A stretch of 41,491 nucleotides of DNA from Pseudomonas nitroreducens TX1 (GTDB lineage: Bacteria > Pseudomonadota > Gammaproteobacteria > Pseudomonadales > Pseudomonadaceae). The stretch lies in assembly GCF_000313755.1 (NCBI RefSeq), contig NZ_AMZB01000085.1, forward strand, positions 1-41,491. The letters are read 5' to 3'. Each line of letters starts with the position of its first letter. Within the stretch, counting starts at the first letter, position 1. Shown in pieces: positions 1 through 9,486 of the stretch. Below the pieces are notes generated by a model. The model did no database searches. It was not told the DNA's origin and saw only the letters and a program-made list of their open reading frames with translations. The position numbers and the translations under genes were made by a program.

Positions 1-2
1 CA

Positions 3-80
3 TACAAGCGAGCTTGCTCGCGAACCGGCCCAGCTCCGCCCCCGCCGGGAGGCACATTCGCGAGCAAGCTCGCTCCTACA
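3..80. repeat. REP-like inverted pair (GTAGGAGCG family)
   Basis: Two facing copies of the Pseudomonas intergenic repeat containing GAGCTTGCTCGCGAA. The left copy starts at about 3 (variant ACAAGCGAGC) and the right copy, ending CGCTCCTACA, finishes at 80. About 30 bases separate them, so the pair can fold into one hairpin. Other copies lie near 6010-6124, 10058-10086, 23430-23456, 29209-29276 and 41283. Confidence 0.8.
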
Positions 81-156
81 AGTCACCGTCCTCACTTCCC
101 TGCTCTAACTCGATGATTTCCGACAAGCCCTGTTGAGCCTTTCCGGCTAGGATTTC

Positions 157-174
157 CCTTGGTCGATTCCAAGG
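157..174 (+). promoter_or_regulatory. Inverted repeat over the SulP gene ribosome binding site
   Basis: CCTTGG and CCAAGG form perfect arms around TCGATT. The right arm overlaps the purine-rich AAGGAAGA that serves as Shine-Dalgarno for the ATG at 187. In RNA this stem could hide the ribosome binding site, or in DNA it could be a short operator. Only the symmetry is seen; the function is inferred. Confidence 0.35.
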
Positions 175-186
175 AAGATCCCCCCG

Positions 187-1926
187 ATGTCCCTCGCCCG
201 TTGGCTGCCCGGTCTGGACAGCCTGCTGCATTACCGTTCCGACTGGCTGCCGCGCGATATCCAGGCCGGCCTGTCGGTGGCAGCGGTGCAGATTCCCACC
301 GCCATCGCCTATTCGCAGATCATCGGCTTCCCGCCCCAGGTCGGGCTCTACGCCTGCATCCTGCCGATGCTGATCTACGCCGTCGTCGGCAGCTCACGGC
401 AGTTGATGGTCGGCCCGGACGCCGCTACCGCCGCGATGGTCGCCGCGGCCATTACGCCATTGGCCGCCGGCAATCCGGAGCGCCTGCTGCAACTGTCGAT
501 GATCGTCGCCGTACTGGTGGGCGCGCTGTCCATCGCCGCCGGTGTCGCCCGCGCCGGCTTCGTTGCCAGCTTCCTCTCGCGGCCCACGCTGGTGGGCTAC
601 CTGAACGGCATCGGCCTGAGCCTCATCGCCGGCCAGCTCGGCAAGATCCTCGGCTACCACAGCGAGACCAGCGGCTTCATCCGCGGGCTGATCGCCCTGG
701 CGCGCAACCTCGCCAATACCCACTTCCCCACCCTGGCACTGGGCATCGGCACCCTGGCGCTGATGGTCCTGTTGCCGCGCCGCTATCCGAAGATTCCCGG
801 CGCGCTGGTGGGCGTACTCTTCGCCTCGGTCATCGCCGCTCTGTTCGGCCTGGACCAGTACGGCATCAAGCTGCTGGGCGAAGTGCCGCAGGGCCTTCCG
901 CACCTGAGCTGGCCGAAGACCAACTACGAGGAGCTGGGCAGCCTGTTCCGCGATGCCATGGGCATCACCATCGTCAGCTTCTGCAGCGCCATGCTCACCG
1001 CGCGCAGCTTCGCCGCTCGCCACGGTTACGCCATCGACGCCAATCACGAGTTCATGGCATTGGGCATGGCCAACATCGGCGCGGGGATTTCCCAGGGCTT
1101 CGTCATCAGCGGCGCGGACTCGCGCACCGCGGTGAACGACATGGTCGGCGGCAAGAGCCAGATGGTCGGCGTGGTCGCCGCGCTGGTGATCGGCCTGGTC
1201 CTGCTGCTGTTCAGCAAGCCGCTGGGCTGGGTGCCGATGCCGGCGCTGGGCGCGGTGCTGCTGATGGCAGGCTGGGGGCTGATCGACTTTCGCGCCCTGC
1301 GCGGTTTCTGGGCGCTGAGCCGGTTCGAGTTCGGCCTGTGCGTACTGACCACCGCCGGCGTGCTCAGTGTCGGCGTGCTGCCGGGCATCTTCGTCGCCAT
1401 CATGCTCGCCCTGCTGCGCCTGCTGTACCTCACCTACCGCCCGCACGACGCGGTCATGGGGTGGGTGTATGGCATCGACGGCCAGGTGGAGGTCGGGCAA
1501 TACCCCAACGCGCATACACTGCCGGGCCTGGTGATCTACCGCTTCGACGCGCCGATCCTGTTCTTCAACGCCGACTACTTCAAGCAGCGCATCCTCGAGG
1601 TAGTGACGCAGACGCCGAATGCGCGCGCGGTGCTGCTCAATGCCGAGGGCATCCTCAACCTGGATATCAGCGGCCTGACGACGTTGCGGGAAGTTCAACA
1701 GACCCTCGATGCGCAGGGCGTGCACCTGTCGCTGGCGCGGGTGACTGGCGAAACCCTGGCGATGATCAAGCGCTCCGGCGCCCTGGGCGAGGTGAAGCCG
1801 CCGCTGGTGTTCAGCTCGGTGCGTGCGGGCGTCAATGCCTACCGGCGCTGGCACCAGCAGCGCAAGCGCGAGCAGGCGGCCAGCGCCCGGGCGTCACAGG
1901 CGGAACTGCCCGACCAATCCCTGTAG
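187..1926 (+). CDS. SulP family inorganic anion transporter with STAS domain
   Basis: 579-residue inner-membrane carrier of the SLC26/SulP family, which moves sulfate, bicarbonate or related anions. Residues about 15-410 are a run of hydrophobic segments with the family-typical early stretch [21 protein letters not shown], and residues about 430-545 form a cytoplasmic STAS domain ([13 protein letters not shown]). Length is normal for the family. The start is set by AAGGAAGA a few bases upstream of the ATG. The substrate cannot be read from sequence: no carbonic anhydrase or cys gene is next to it. The gene converges on the chemoreceptor gene and their 3' ends overlap by 33 bp. From gene order it probably corresponds to PA1647 of PAO1. 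Confidence 0.93.
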   Translation: MSLARWLPGLDSLLHYRSDWLPRDIQAGLSVAAVQIPTAIAYSQIIGFPPQVGLYACILPMLIYAVVGSSRQLMVGPDAATAAMVAAAITPLAAGNPERLLQLSMIVAVLVGALSIAAGVARAGFVASFLSRPTLVGYLNGIGLSLIAGQLGKILGYHSETSGFIRGLIALARNLANTHFPTLALGIGTLALMVLLPRRYPKIPGALVGVLFASVIAALFGLDQYGIKLLGEVPQGLPHLSWPKTNYEELGSLFRDAMGITIVSFCSAMLTARSFAARHGYAIDANHEFMALGMANIGAGISQGFVISGADSRTAVNDMVGGKSQMVGVVAALVIGLVLLLFSKPLGWVPMPALGAVLLMAGWGLIDFRALRGFWALSRFEFGLCVLTTAGVLSVGVLPGIFVAIMLALLRLLYLTYRPHDAVMGWVYGIDGQVEVGQYPNAHTLPGLVIYRFDAPILFFNADYFKQRILEVVTQTPNARAVLLNAEGILNLDISGLTTLREVQQTLDAQGVHLSLARVTGETLAMIKRSGALGEVKPPLVFSSVRAGVNAYRRWHQQRKREQAASARASQAELPDQSL

Positions 1927-3864
1927 TTCACGGCTGAGCTGCGCCAGCTCGACGCTGGAAGACGCGGTGGACTCCATGGCCTGCGCCGACTCGTCGGCGA
2001 TGCCACGGATACTGCTGACGCTGCGGCTGATCTCCTCGGCCACCGCGCTCTGCTGCTCGGAAGCGGCGGCGATCTGCTGGTTCATCTGGTGGATCACCGC
2101 CACCGCCGAAGCGATAGTGCCCAGCGCAGCCTCGGTCTGCACCGCGTCGCCCACGGTCATTTCCACCAGGGCGTGGCTGCGCTGCATGCGCTGTACCGAA
2201 GTGCTGGCGCCGTTCTGCAGGGCGGCGATCAGCGTCTCGATCTCGGCGGTGGACTGCTGGGTGCGCCGCGCCAGTGCCCGCACTTCATCAGCGACCACGG
2301 CGAACCCCCTGCCCTGCTCGCCCGCCCGCGCGGCCTCGATGGCGGCATTGAGCGCCAGCAGGTTGGTCTGCTCGGCAACGTTCTTGATCACATCCAGCAC
2401 GCTGCCGATGCTCTGGCTCTCACGGCCAAGCTGCTCGATGCTCTGGGTGGCCGCGCGCACGGCCTCGGCCAGTTGCTCGATGCGGCCGAGCGTCTGGCGC
2501 ACCACATCCTGGCCGCTGGCCACCTTGCCGTCGGCCTGTTCGGCGGAGGTGGCGGCCTCCTCGGCATTGCGCGCCACATCATGGACGGTGGCGGCCATCT
2601 GGTTCATCGCCGTGGCGACCTGGTCGGTCTCCGCCTTCTGGCTATTCACCCCGTGCTGGGTGCGCTCGGTGACGCTGGACAGCGCCTGCGCCGAGGCGGA
2701 GATACGCCCCACGCCGTCGCTCAGGCGACTGACGATGGCCCGCAGGCTGTCCGCCATGCTGCCGACCGCGCCCATCAGCTGGCCGACTTCATCCCTGCGC
2801 CGAACCTCCACGCTCACGCTCAAGTCGCCCTCGGCAATGCGACGTGCCATGCCGATCACCTGGCGCAGCGGGCGAACGATCATCCAGGTGATCAGCAGCG
2901 AAGCCAGCGCGCCCACCAGCAGTGCCAATGCCGCCGAAGCGATGATCAGCAGGGTGTTGGTGCGCAGCTGGGTCTGCATGGCCGCACGCTGGGCGGCGTA
3001 GGCGTCGTCGACCTGCCGCATGACCTGGGCCGCGCGCTCGTTCATCTGCGCGTGGACCTGCTTCTCCTGCTCGAGGCTGGCGGTGTAGTCGTCGAGCTTC
3101 TCGACGAAGGCGTTGATGTTGGTGATGACATCCTTGAGCACCGAGACGTAGGTCGGGTCGGTGATGACCTCCTGCAACTTGGCGGACAGCTCCAGCGCCT
3201 CGGCGGCGGACTTGATGCGGCCACCCTCGGCTTTCTCCTCGCCGGTCTTTTCGTCACCGCCCGCGTCCAGGCGCGAGCGCGCCTCGTCCAGGCCCTGCAG
3301 CACCAGGCGATAGAGCTGGCTGACCTGGGCGGCCTGCTGCAACAGTTCCTCGCCCTTCTGGCCCTGGGAGTCCTTGAGCTCGTAGGCACCGTCATCGGCC
3401 AGGCTGGATTGCAGGATGTCCAGGCTGTTGGACGCACCGTTCACCGACCAGGTGGCGGCGTCCAGCGACAGGCGCCGGCTCTTGCTGGACTTCTCGAACT
3501 TCTCGAACGCCGCCAGGTAGTCGGCAATGCCCTGCTCCACCTGCTGCATCGCAGCGGCCTCGCCCGCCTGGGCCTTGAGCCGCGCCACCGCCTCGCCGAG
3601 CATCCCGGCGTGCTCGCGCAGGCGCTTGGCGGAGGCGTCGCTGGCATCGATGACGAAGTCCTTCTCGCTCTGGCGCATCTCCAGCAACTCACGGTTGATG
3701 GTCGACATGTCACCGAGCAGGTCGAAGCGCTGGGCAATCGTCCGTAGCGCGGTCACGCCGATCGCCGCCACCACGGCGGTCAACAACAGCACCAGGCCGA
3801 AGCCGATGGCCAGTTTCTTCGCCGTTCCCATATCGGCCAGACGACGCTGCACGAAGGCAAACAT
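1894..3864 (-). CDS. Methyl-accepting chemotaxis protein, large helical periplasmic domain
   Basis: 656-residue chemoreceptor. TM1 is at about 18-40, a roughly 260-residue all-helical periplasmic region follows, TM2 is at about 302-326, then HAMP, and a cytoplasmic signalling hairpin whose tip ([20 protein letters not shown]) is at about 496-520. The periplasmic part ([21 protein letters not shown]) has the size and look of a helical bimodular (HBM) sensor; this assignment is tentative and the ligand unknown. The ATG at 3864 is preferred over an in-frame start at 3885 because GGGGGAGA sits 6 bases upstream. It ends QGLVGQFRL, as many Pseudomonas receptors do, and no CheB/CheR pentapeptide was seen. 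A FliA-type promoter lies 58 bp upstream. Gene order suggests PA1646. Confidence 0.93.
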   Translation of the reverse strand: MFAFVQRRLADMGTAKKLAIGFGLVLLLTAVVAAIGVTALRTIAQRFDLLGDMSTINRELLEMRQSEKDFVIDASDASAKRLREHAGMLGEAVARLKAQAGEAAAMQQVEQGIADYLAAFEKFEKSSKSRRLSLDAATWSVNGASNSLDILQSSLADDGAYELKDSQGQKGEELLQQAAQVSQLYRLVLQGLDEARSRLDAGGDEKTGEEKAEGGRIKSAAEALELSAKLQEVITDPTYVSVLKDVITNINAFVEKLDDYTASLEQEKQVHAQMNERAAQVMRQVDDAYAAQRAAMQTQLRTNTLLIIASAALALLVGALASLLITWMIVRPLRQVIGMARRIAEGDLSVSVEVRRRDEVGQLMGAVGSMADSLRAIVSRLSDGVGRISASAQALSSVTERTQHGVNSQKAETDQVATAMNQMAATVHDVARNAEEAATSAEQADGKVASGQDVVRQTLGRIEQLAEAVRAATQSIEQLGRESQSIGSVLDVIKNVAEQTNLLALNAAIEAARAGEQGRGFAVVADEVRALARRTQQSTAEIETLIAALQNGASTSVQRMQRSHALVEMTVGDAVQTEAALGTIASAVAVIHQMNQQIAAASEQQSAVAEEISRSVSSIRGIADESAQAMESTASSSVELAQLSRELQGLVGQFRL

Positions 3865-3921
3865 GGCTTCTCCCCCCATCCGCAATGGCGTTGCAGGAAA
3901 TCCCCGAAGGTCTCCTGATCG

Positions 3922-3948
3922 TTATCGCTGCTTTTGGCCGGAACATTA
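3922..3948 (-). promoter_or_regulatory. Candidate sigma-28 (FliA) promoter of the chemoreceptor gene
   Basis: Minus strand reads TAATGTTC, 11 bases, AGCGATAA. The FliA consensus is TAAAGTTT-N11-GCCGATAA: the spacing is exact and four positions differ. It lies 58 bp upstream of the ATG at 3864, leaving a leader of about 50 bases. Chemoreceptor genes of flagellated gamma-proteobacteria are commonly FliA-dependent. Confidence 0.6.
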
Positions 3949-4138
3949 GGAGTACCGCCCACCGACTGGATAGAGGGCGCGACGGTGATGGCACGGTGAT
4001 GCTGCACAGAGATACGCGGAGGTCGCATCCAGAACACTTAACAGGACTTTCCTCGCGCGGATACGGAAACTGCCGACAGCAAGCTGACAGCCCGACCGCT
4101 CAGATTCCGACACCTGACTGTCCCTATCAGGTGCTCGG

Positions 4139-4513
4139 ATGAATGCCTACTACCAACTGGTTCTACAACGCCCGCTGGCGGGATTCGCCTACCCACTCCA
4201 ACTGCCGGAGCTGTATCGCGAGCAGCGCCGCCTCGACCCATTGCTGCTGGCTCGCGGACACATGCCGATTCGCAGCTTCGTCTGCCCGCTGGCCTGCGAT
4301 GAGGTCAAGGGCGAATGGCTGGACTGCTGGTTCGATGCCCAGGCCGGCTGGCGCCTGGTGCATGGCATCGTCAGCCTGATTCATGGCAATGCGCTGGTAC
4401 TCGACCGCCGCGACGAATTGCTTTCGGAACTCTTCGCCCTCGGCGAGCGGCTGGACGTGGCGCACATGGGCGGCATCCACTGGCATCTCGGCCTGGAACT
4501 GGAGTTCGCCTGA
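4139..4513 (+). CDS. Conserved hypothetical protein, 124 aa
   Basis: Not recognised as a named family. It is a compact soluble protein rich in Trp and Leu, without a signal peptide or membrane segment. Visible features are a basic/aromatic start (MNAYYQLVLQRPLAGF), a central EVKGEWLDCWFDAQAGWRLV stretch, and a C-terminus with HMGGIHWHLGLELEF. Coding use of the frame looks genuine (high GC3), while ribosome binding is weak (AGGTG 6 bases upstream of the ATG). It is transcribed divergently from the chemoreceptor gene, with a shared 274-bp upstream region, and converges on the flavin-reductase-like gene 24 bp away. By position it may match PA1645. No function is proposed. Confidence 0.75.
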   Translation: MNAYYQLVLQRPLAGFAYPLQLPELYREQRRLDPLLLARGHMPIRSFVCPLACDEVKGEWLDCWFDAQAGWRLVHGIVSLIHGNALVLDRRDELLSELFALGERLDVAHMGGIHWHLGLELEFA

Positions 4514-4537
4514 CGCCGCAGCGCCAGGCACACGCAC

Positions 4538-5146
4538 TTACCTGGGGCGAATCATGCTGAAGGTATCGCGGGTGTAGCTGTACTGGGTGCCGCCCAGGCG
4601 GCCCACCAGATCCAGCTTCGCCGGGTCGACGTGGCGCTCGTCCTGCATCACCGACTCGTCGATGTGCGCCAGCAGCACGCGGGCGAAGATCAGCATGCTG
4701 GAGGGGTTCTGTGCCGGGTACGGCATAATTTCCGTCAATTCACATTCGAAGGCCACCGGCGCACCCACGATGCGGGGCGGCGCCACGCGTTCACTGGGCA
4801 CGGTGGCGATGCCGGCGTGCTCGATCTCGCTATCACCGTGAGGCAGCCAGGCGGCGGTGGCGTTCATGGCCTCGGCCTGGGCGGCGCTGACCAGGTGGAT
4901 TACCAGCTCGCCGGTTTCGCGCACATTGCGCAGGGTGTCCTTGACGCTGCCATCCTCCCGCACGCTGGTGTTGACCAGCAGGGTCGGCGGCGAATCGCTG
5001 ATGACCTGGAAGAAGCTGAACGGCGCGAGGTTGCTCTGGCCGTCCGCGGACAGCGTAGTCACCCAGGCGATCGGCCGCGGCGTGACGGTGGAGGCCAGCC
5101 AGCGGTAGGCCTCAGCCTTGGACAGTTGAGTGAAGTCGAGTTGCAT
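4538..5146 (-). CDS. Flavin reductase-like domain protein (FMN-binding split barrel)
   Basis: 202 residues. The N-terminal stretch PRPIAWVTTLSADGQSNLAPFSFFQ (about 22-46) is characteristic of the DIM6/NTAB flavin-reductase-like family, which binds FMN. Members act as NAD(P)H:flavin reductases or as flavoproteins of unknown partner. The ATG at 5146 (MQLDFTQLSKAEAYRW) is chosen because the frame upstream of it is proline/arginine-rich and unlike the family; the ribosome binding site is weak. There is no monooxygenase gene next door, so the physiological partner is not visible. It converges on the small hypothetical gene ending at 4513 and follows the lipoprotein gene by 65 bp on the same strand. 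Confidence 0.85.
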   Translation of the reverse strand: MQLDFTQLSKAEAYRWLASTVTPRPIAWVTTLSADGQSNLAPFSFFQVISDSPPTLLVNTSVREDGSVKDTLRNVRETGELVIHLVSAAQAEAMNATAAWLPHGDSEIEHAGIATVPSERVAPPRIVGAPVAFECELTEIMPYPAQNPSSMLIFARVLLAHIDESVMQDERHVDPAKLDLVGRLGGTQYSYTRDTFSMIRPR

Positions 5147-5211
5147 GTCGAAATCCGGGCGATGCGATAGGGAAAGCGCGGGCCGCTTCACGCGGCCCGG
5201 CGGTGCGCGGT

Positions 5212-5490
5212 TCAGCGGCCGGCGCGGGATTCCTTGATGTAGAAGCGCGCGCGGCTGGCCTTGTCGGAGCAACCGGTGTAAGCCTCGACCTGCTGCTGGG
5301 TCTTGGCGGCGGTCAGCAGGCCGACGGCCTTGGAGTAGCTGACGGTGCCGGCGAAACCTTCAGCCTTGGCCAGGTCCAGCTCGTGCCAGGCGGCGTCCAG
5401 CTGCGAAGCACAGCTGTCGCGGTTGACGGTCTTGCCCGAGCAGCCGGCGACGGCGAGCAGCAGGGCGATGATCACGGGAATGCGCGGCAT
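5212..5490 (-). CDS. Small putative lipoprotein, 92 aa
   Basis: A short signal peptide (MPRIPVIIALLLAVAGC) ends in a lipobox VAGC with the lipidated cysteine at residue 17; Ser at +2 predicts outer-membrane sorting. The mature part of about 75 residues is polar, with two further cysteines (DSCASQLD and YTGCSDK) that could form a disulfide, and ends KESRAGR. The ATG at 5490 is fixed by CAGGAG upstream and by the signal peptide; the open frame continues upstream without coding character. Function unknown. The middle (WHELDLAKAEGFAGTVSYSKAVGLLTAAKTQQQVE) looks like a helical hairpin. Confidence 0.85.
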   Translation of the reverse strand: MPRIPVIIALLLAVAGCSGKTVNRDSCASQLDAAWHELDLAKAEGFAGTVSYSKAVGLLTAAKTQQQVEAYTGCSDKASRARFYIKESRAGR

Positions 5491-5642
5491 GACGAAACTC
5501 CTGGAAGTATTCGGGGGTGAATCCAGCTTAGAACGCGGCGCAAAGGCCTGCCGGACGGCGCCGCAGTATGCCACCGGACGGACGGCGTTCAAGCGACTAC
5601 TACACTGTTTGCCCACGGGTTAACCCGGCGAGGAGAAGGACC

Positions 5643-5990
5643 ATGGTGCACCAGGGCAGCTGTCATTGCGGGCAGATCGCGTTCGAAGTGGAAGGGGATG
5701 TCGGTGACGTCGTGTCATGCAACTGCTCGATCTGCCGGCGCAAGGGTTCGCTGCTGTGGTTCGTACCGCGCGGCAAGCTGAAGCTGACGACTCCTGAGAG
5801 TGCGATGAGCACCTATACGTTCAACACCCACCGCATCGAGCATCGTTTCTGCCCCACCTGCGGCTGTGCTCCGCTGGCCTACGCCAGCGCGCCGGACGGC
5901 ACGCCGATGGCGGCGATCAACGTGCGCTGCCTGCCCGGCGTTGAGCTGTCGGGGCTGACGGTGAAGGAGTATGACGGCAAGAGCCGCTGA
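5643..5990 (+). CDS. GFA family zinc-binding protein (glutathione-dependent formaldehyde-activating-like)
   Basis: 115 residues with the Cys signature of the GFA/DUF636 fold: GSCHCGQ near the start, CNCSICRRKG, and CPTCGC in the second half. These cysteines bind structural and catalytic zinc in family members such as Gfa of Paracoccus, which was described as helping glutathione condense with formaldehyde. Most genomic paralogues have no proven substrate, so only family membership is claimed. A strong AGGAGAAGG precedes the ATG at 5643. It stands alone between the divergent lipoprotein gene and repeats that separate it from mnmH. Confidence 0.88.
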   Translation: MVHQGSCHCGQIAFEVEGDVGDVVSCNCSICRRKGSLLWFVPRGKLKLTTPESAMSTYTFNTHRIEHRFCPTCGCAPLAYASAPDGTPMAAINVRCLPGVELSGLTVKEYDGKSR

Positions 5991-6009
5991 TTCCGCTGCG
6001 GCGTTGAGG

Positions 6010-6124
6010 CGATCGCGGACAGAGTCCGCTCCTACAAAAGCCGGATGCAGTCAGGTGCCCATAGCGCCGAGCGCTTTGTTTGTAGGAGCGAAATCTGTTC
6101 GCGAGCAAGCTCGCTCCTACAAAA
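6010..6124. repeat. Cluster of REP-like elements downstream of the GFA gene
   Basis: Three related segments fill the gap between the convergent GFA gene and mnmH. At 6010-6040 GATCGCGGACAGAGTCCGCT is followed by CCTACAAAAG. At 6079-6124 TGTAGGAGCGAAATCTGTTCG runs directly into GCGAGCAAGCTCGCTCCTAC. Facing GTAGGAGCG and CGCTCCTAC ends allow a hairpin between the two convergent genes, which could help end both transcripts. Confidence 0.75.
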
Positions 6125-6127
6125 GAG

Positions 6128-7228
6128 CTAACGCTCCGCGCGGAACCTCAGATACTCCACCACCTCGTCCTGCGTCCCACGGAACTCCACGCGCTCGCCC
6201 TTGCTCTCGCGCTGGAAGGCGTACATCGGGTCGTAGTACTCGCCCAGCAGCCCCTCGATCCACCCCCGGTGCAGGTCCACCGCGCCGCTGCGCTTCTGCT
6301 CCTCCAGGGCCGCATCCATGATCGCCGCCAAGCGCTGGTAACGCTCGCCTCCCAGGCGCTTGACGATGCCCGACAGGCTCTTGCGCAGGTAGGCGGCGAA
6401 AGAGTCGAAGCCACCCTCTTCACCCACCACTTGCACATGGTCCGCGCACAAGTCGACCACGTAGTCCTTCAGGATGCGCTCCACGCGCTGCTCGAAACTG
6501 TCTTCCAGCCACACCAGCGGATAGTGCTGCATGCCCTGGTAGAGCTCCAGCGGCACCGAGCAGCTACCGACGATGCGCCCCTCGTCTTCCAGCACGAACT
6601 GCTCCATGCCGGCGTGGCGCTTCTTCAGGATGTCGATGGCCAGGCGGTTCTCGAAATCGATCTGCGCCGGCTGCGGCGTAGCGCGACGGCCGAAGGCGGA
6701 GCCGCGATGGTTAGCGTGGCCTTCGAGGTCCAGGCTGTTGGCCAGTTGGGCAATGACCTCGGTCTTGCCGGTGCCGGTCAGGCCCCCCACCAATACGAAC
6801 TGGCATTCCTCGACAGCGGCGCGGGTGGTGTCGAAGAGGAAACCGCGCATCGCCTTGTAGCCACCGACCACGCGCGGGTAGTCGATGCCCGCCTCGGACT
6901 TCAGCCACTGCTGGGTGATCTGCGAACGCAGGCCGCCACGGAAGCAGTACAGGTAGCCCCCGGGATTGGCCCTGGCGAAGTTCGCCCAGGCCTCGATGCG
7001 TTCGGCCTTGAGCTTGCCGCAGACCAGCTCGTGGCCCAGGGCGATGGCCGCCTGCTGGCCGTGCTGCTTGTAGCTGGTGCCGACCTTCTGCCGTTCGATG
7101 TCGTTCATCAGCGGCAGGTTGACCACGTTGGGGAACGCACCCTTGCCGAATTCGACCGGGGCACGCACGTCCATCATCCTCACATCACACAGGAACAGCT
7201 CGCGGTAGTGGCGGGTGTTGTCGCGCAT
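6128..7228 (-). CDS. mnmH: tRNA 2-selenouridine synthase
   Basis: 366 residues (also called SelU/YbbB). The enzyme replaces sulfur by selenium at the 2-thiouridine of the wobble position in some tRNAs, using selenophosphate. The N-terminal rhodanese domain carries [10 protein letters not shown] with the active cysteine at residue 95, matching Cys97 of the E. coli enzyme. It is followed by a P-loop domain with GLTGTGKT. The frame could start at GTG 7231, but ATG 7228 shares its A with the selD stop (TGATG), the usual sign of translational coupling. Lying directly after selD fits, because SelD makes its selenium donor. Confidence 0.95.
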   Translation of the reverse strand: MRDNTRHYRELFLCDVRMMDVRAPVEFGKGAFPNVVNLPLMNDIERQKVGTSYKQHGQQAAIALGHELVCGKLKAERIEAWANFARANPGGYLYCFRGGLRSQITQQWLKSEAGIDYPRVVGGYKAMRGFLFDTTRAAVEECQFVLVGGLTGTGKTEVIAQLANSLDLEGHANHRGSAFGRRATPQPAQIDFENRLAIDILKKRHAGMEQFVLEDEGRIVGSCSVPLELYQGMQHYPLVWLEDSFEQRVERILKDYVVDLCADHVQVVGEEGGFDSFAAYLRKSLSGIVKRLGGERYQRLAAIMDAALEEQKRSGAVDLHRGWIEGLLGEYYDPMYAFQRESKGERVEFRGTQDEVVEYLRFRAER

Positions 7229-8262
7229 CACGCCACCTCAACCGCGTGACGCTGTCGGCCAACCAGTTCGCCGATGGACGACAGCTCCATGCCCAGCTCT
7301 TTCGCCGTGGCGAGGAACTGCGCCTCGCCTGCAGGCTCCACCGCCACCAGCAGGCCGCCGCTGGTCTGCGGGTCGCACAGCAGCAGCTTGTGCAGTTCGG
7401 GCAGCGGCGCGATGCGCTCGCCGTAACTGTCGAAATTGCGCAGGGTGCCGCCCGGCACGCAGCCGGCTTCGAGGTAGTACTCGACGCTGGCCAGACGCGG
7501 CACGGCATCGTAGCGGACGCGGGCAGTCAGGCCGCTGCCGTCGGCCATCTCGACCAGATGGCCGAGCAGGCCGAAACCGGTGACGTCGGTCATCGCCTTC
7601 ACGCCCCCGAGCTTGCCGAAGCGCGCGCCGGGCTTGTTCAGGGTGCACATCCAGTCGCGGGCGACGCCCACGTCCTCGGCGCGCAGCTTGGCCTTCTTCT
7701 CGGCGGTGGTGAGGATGCCGATGCCCAGCGGCTTGGTCAGGTACAGCTTGCAGCCGGCAGTGGCGGTGTCGTTGCGCTTCATGAAGCGCTTCTCGACCAT
7801 GCCGGTGACCGCCAGGCCGAAGATCGGCTCGGGCGCGTCGATGGAGTGGCCGCCGGCCAGCGGGATGCCCGCCTCATCGCAGACCTTGCGACCGCCGGCG
7901 ATCACCTCGCGGGCGATTTCCGGCGCCAGCACGTTCACCGGCCAGCCGAGGATGGCGATCGCCATCAGCGGGTCGCCGCCCATCGCGTAGATGTCGCTGA
8001 TGGCGTTGGTGGCGGCAATGCGGCCGAAGTCGAAGGGATCGTCGACGATCGGCATGAAGAAGTCGGTGGTGGACACCACGCCACGCTCGGCGTCGATTTC
8101 GTAGACGGCGGCGTCATCGCGCGAGGCGTTGCCGACCCACAGCTTGGGGTCGAGGTTCTGCGCGCCGCTGCCCGCGAGAATGACCTCCAGGACCTTGGGA
8201 GAAATCTTGCAGCCACAACCGGCACCATGGCTGTACTGGGTCAGGCGGATCGGTTCGCTCAT
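7228..8262 (-). CDS. selD: Selenide, water dikinase (selenophosphate synthetase)
   Basis: 344 residues. It makes selenophosphate from selenide and ATP for selenocysteine and selenouridine synthesis. The N-terminus [15 protein letters not shown] holds the active cysteine (Cys16) and lysine (Lys19), equal to Cys17/Lys20 of E. coli SelD; this is a cysteine form, not a selenocysteine form. AIR-synthase-like ATP-binding and C-terminal domains follow at full length. GGAG lies upstream of the ATG. It is first in a two-gene unit with mnmH and is divergent from the patatin gene 107 bp away. Confidence 0.96.
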   Translation of the reverse strand: MSEPIRLTQYSHGAGCGCKISPKVLEVILAGSGAQNLDPKLWVGNASRDDAAVYEIDAERGVVSTTDFFMPIVDDPFDFGRIAATNAISDIYAMGGDPLMAIAILGWPVNVLAPEIAREVIAGGRKVCDEAGIPLAGGHSIDAPEPIFGLAVTGMVEKRFMKRNDTATAGCKLYLTKPLGIGILTTAEKKAKLRAEDVGVARDWMCTLNKPGARFGKLGGVKAMTDVTGFGLLGHLVEMADGSGLTARVRYDAVPRLASVEYYLEAGCVPGGTLRNFDSYGERIAPLPELHKLLLCDPQTSGGLLVAVEPAGEAQFLATAKELGMELSSIGELVGRQRHAVEVA

Positions 8263-8369
8263 CAGGAGGCTCCGGCAGGGAAATCAAACGGCGATTCTAG
8301 CAAAGCCCGGCTTGGCGCGGCCGCTGCCCCCGGCGTATCGTCGCAGGGTTCGTCACGCGGAGTTGCCCC

Positions 8370-9407
8370 ATGTCAAAACAGATCGCGCTGGTACTCGGTT
8401 CCGGCGGCGCGCGCGGTTATGCGCATATCGGAGTGATCGAGGAGATCGAACGACGCGGCTATGAAGTGGTGTGTATCGCCGGCTGCTCCATGGGCGCGGT
8501 GATCGGCGGCATCTACGCCGCCGGCAAGCTGGGCGAGTACCGCGACTGGGTGGAAAGCCTGGACTACCTCGACGTGCTGCGCCTGCTCGACGTCAGCTTC
8601 CGTCTCGGCGCCATTCGCGGCGAGCGGGTCTTTGGCAAGATCCACGAAATTCTTGGCGAGATCGACATCGAACAGCTGCCGATTCCCTACACGGCGGTGG
8701 CCACCGACCTCACCAACCAGCAGGAAATCTGGTTCCAGGAAGGCTGCCTGCACCAGGCCATGCGCGCCTCGGCGGCAATCCCCAGCCTGTTCACCCCGGT
8801 CATGCAGGGCACCCGCATGCTGGTTGACGGTGGCCTGCTCAACCCGTTGCCGATCGTCCCGGTGGTCTCGACCCACGCCGACCTGATCATAGCGGTCAAC
8901 CTCAACGCCACCAACCAGCGCCAGTATTCGCTGCCGGTGATCGAGCGCCCGGCAGCGCTGAAAGGCCGCTTCGACTCGGTGATATCCGGGCTGTCGAACA
9001 AGCTGAGCTTCTTCCGCCGCGGCGAAGTCGAGCCGCCACCCGAGCTGATCGCCGACGCCCTGCTCCACCCAATTCCGGCGGCTTCCGAAGAGCCCGCCGA
9101 GCCGGAAATGCAGCAACCCGCCGCCGCCCCGCAGGCGATGGGCTCGCCGCGCTCGGCCACCGGCAGCCACGTAATCGACAGCAGCAGCCCGGCCTCGCTG
9201 CTGGAACTGGTGAACCAGAGCTTCGAGGTGATGCAGACGTCGCTGGCCCAGTACAAGATCGCCGGCTACCCGCCGGACATCCTGATCAACGTTCCCAAGC
9301 GCGTGTGCCGCTTCTTCGAATTCTACAAGGCCCCCGAACTCATCGCCCTCGGCCGGCAGATCGCCAGCGATACGCTGGATCGGTATGAGGCGGAGAATCC
9401 GTATTGA
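8370..9407 (+). CDS. Patatin-like phospholipase, RssA/NTE type
   Basis: 345 residues. A patatin hydrolase core occupies about 1-200: oxyanion loop GSGGARGYAHIGV (10-22), nucleophile elbow GCSMGA with Ser40, and the catalytic Asp153 in DGGLLNPLP. These proteins are serine acyl-hydrolases of lipids. There is no signal peptide, so it is probably cytoplasmic, like E. coli RssA. Residues about 220-270 are a Pro/Ala/Glu-rich linker (SEEPAEPEMQQPAAAPQ), and the C-terminal segment (LLELVNQSFEVMQTSLAQYKIAGYPPDILINVP) is typical of the longer NTE-like bacterial versions. By position the likely counterpart is PA1640. Confidence 0.92.
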   Translation: MSKQIALVLGSGGARGYAHIGVIEEIERRGYEVVCIAGCSMGAVIGGIYAAGKLGEYRDWVESLDYLDVLRLLDVSFRLGAIRGERVFGKIHEILGEIDIEQLPIPYTAVATDLTNQQEIWFQEGCLHQAMRASAAIPSLFTPVMQGTRMLVDGGLLNPLPIVPVVSTHADLIIAVNLNATNQRQYSLPVIERPAALKGRFDSVISGLSNKLSFFRRGEVEPPPELIADALLHPIPAASEEPAEPEMQQPAAAPQAMGSPRSATGSHVIDSSSPASLLELVNQSFEVMQTSLAQYKIAGYPPDILINVPKRVCRFFEFYKAPELIALGRQIASDTLDRYEAENPY

Positions 9408-9423
9408 CCGACCAGCGGAAGGC

Positions 9424-9469
9424 TTTTGCCACGCGAGGTAAACGGCGTATGCTTTGGCAAATTTTGCCA
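9424..9469 (+). promoter_or_regulatory. Promoter and operator of the parDE-like operon
   Basis: TTGCCA at 9426-9431, a 16-base spacer and TATGCT at 9448-9453 make a reasonable sigma-70 promoter. It runs into a perfect 15-base palindrome, TGGCAAATTTTGCCA, at 9455-9469. The half-site TTTTGCCA is also present at 9424-9431, overlapping the -35. This layout fits autorepression by the antitoxin that starts at 9487. Confidence 0.6.
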
Positions 9470-9486
9470 TTTCCAAGAGAGCCGGC

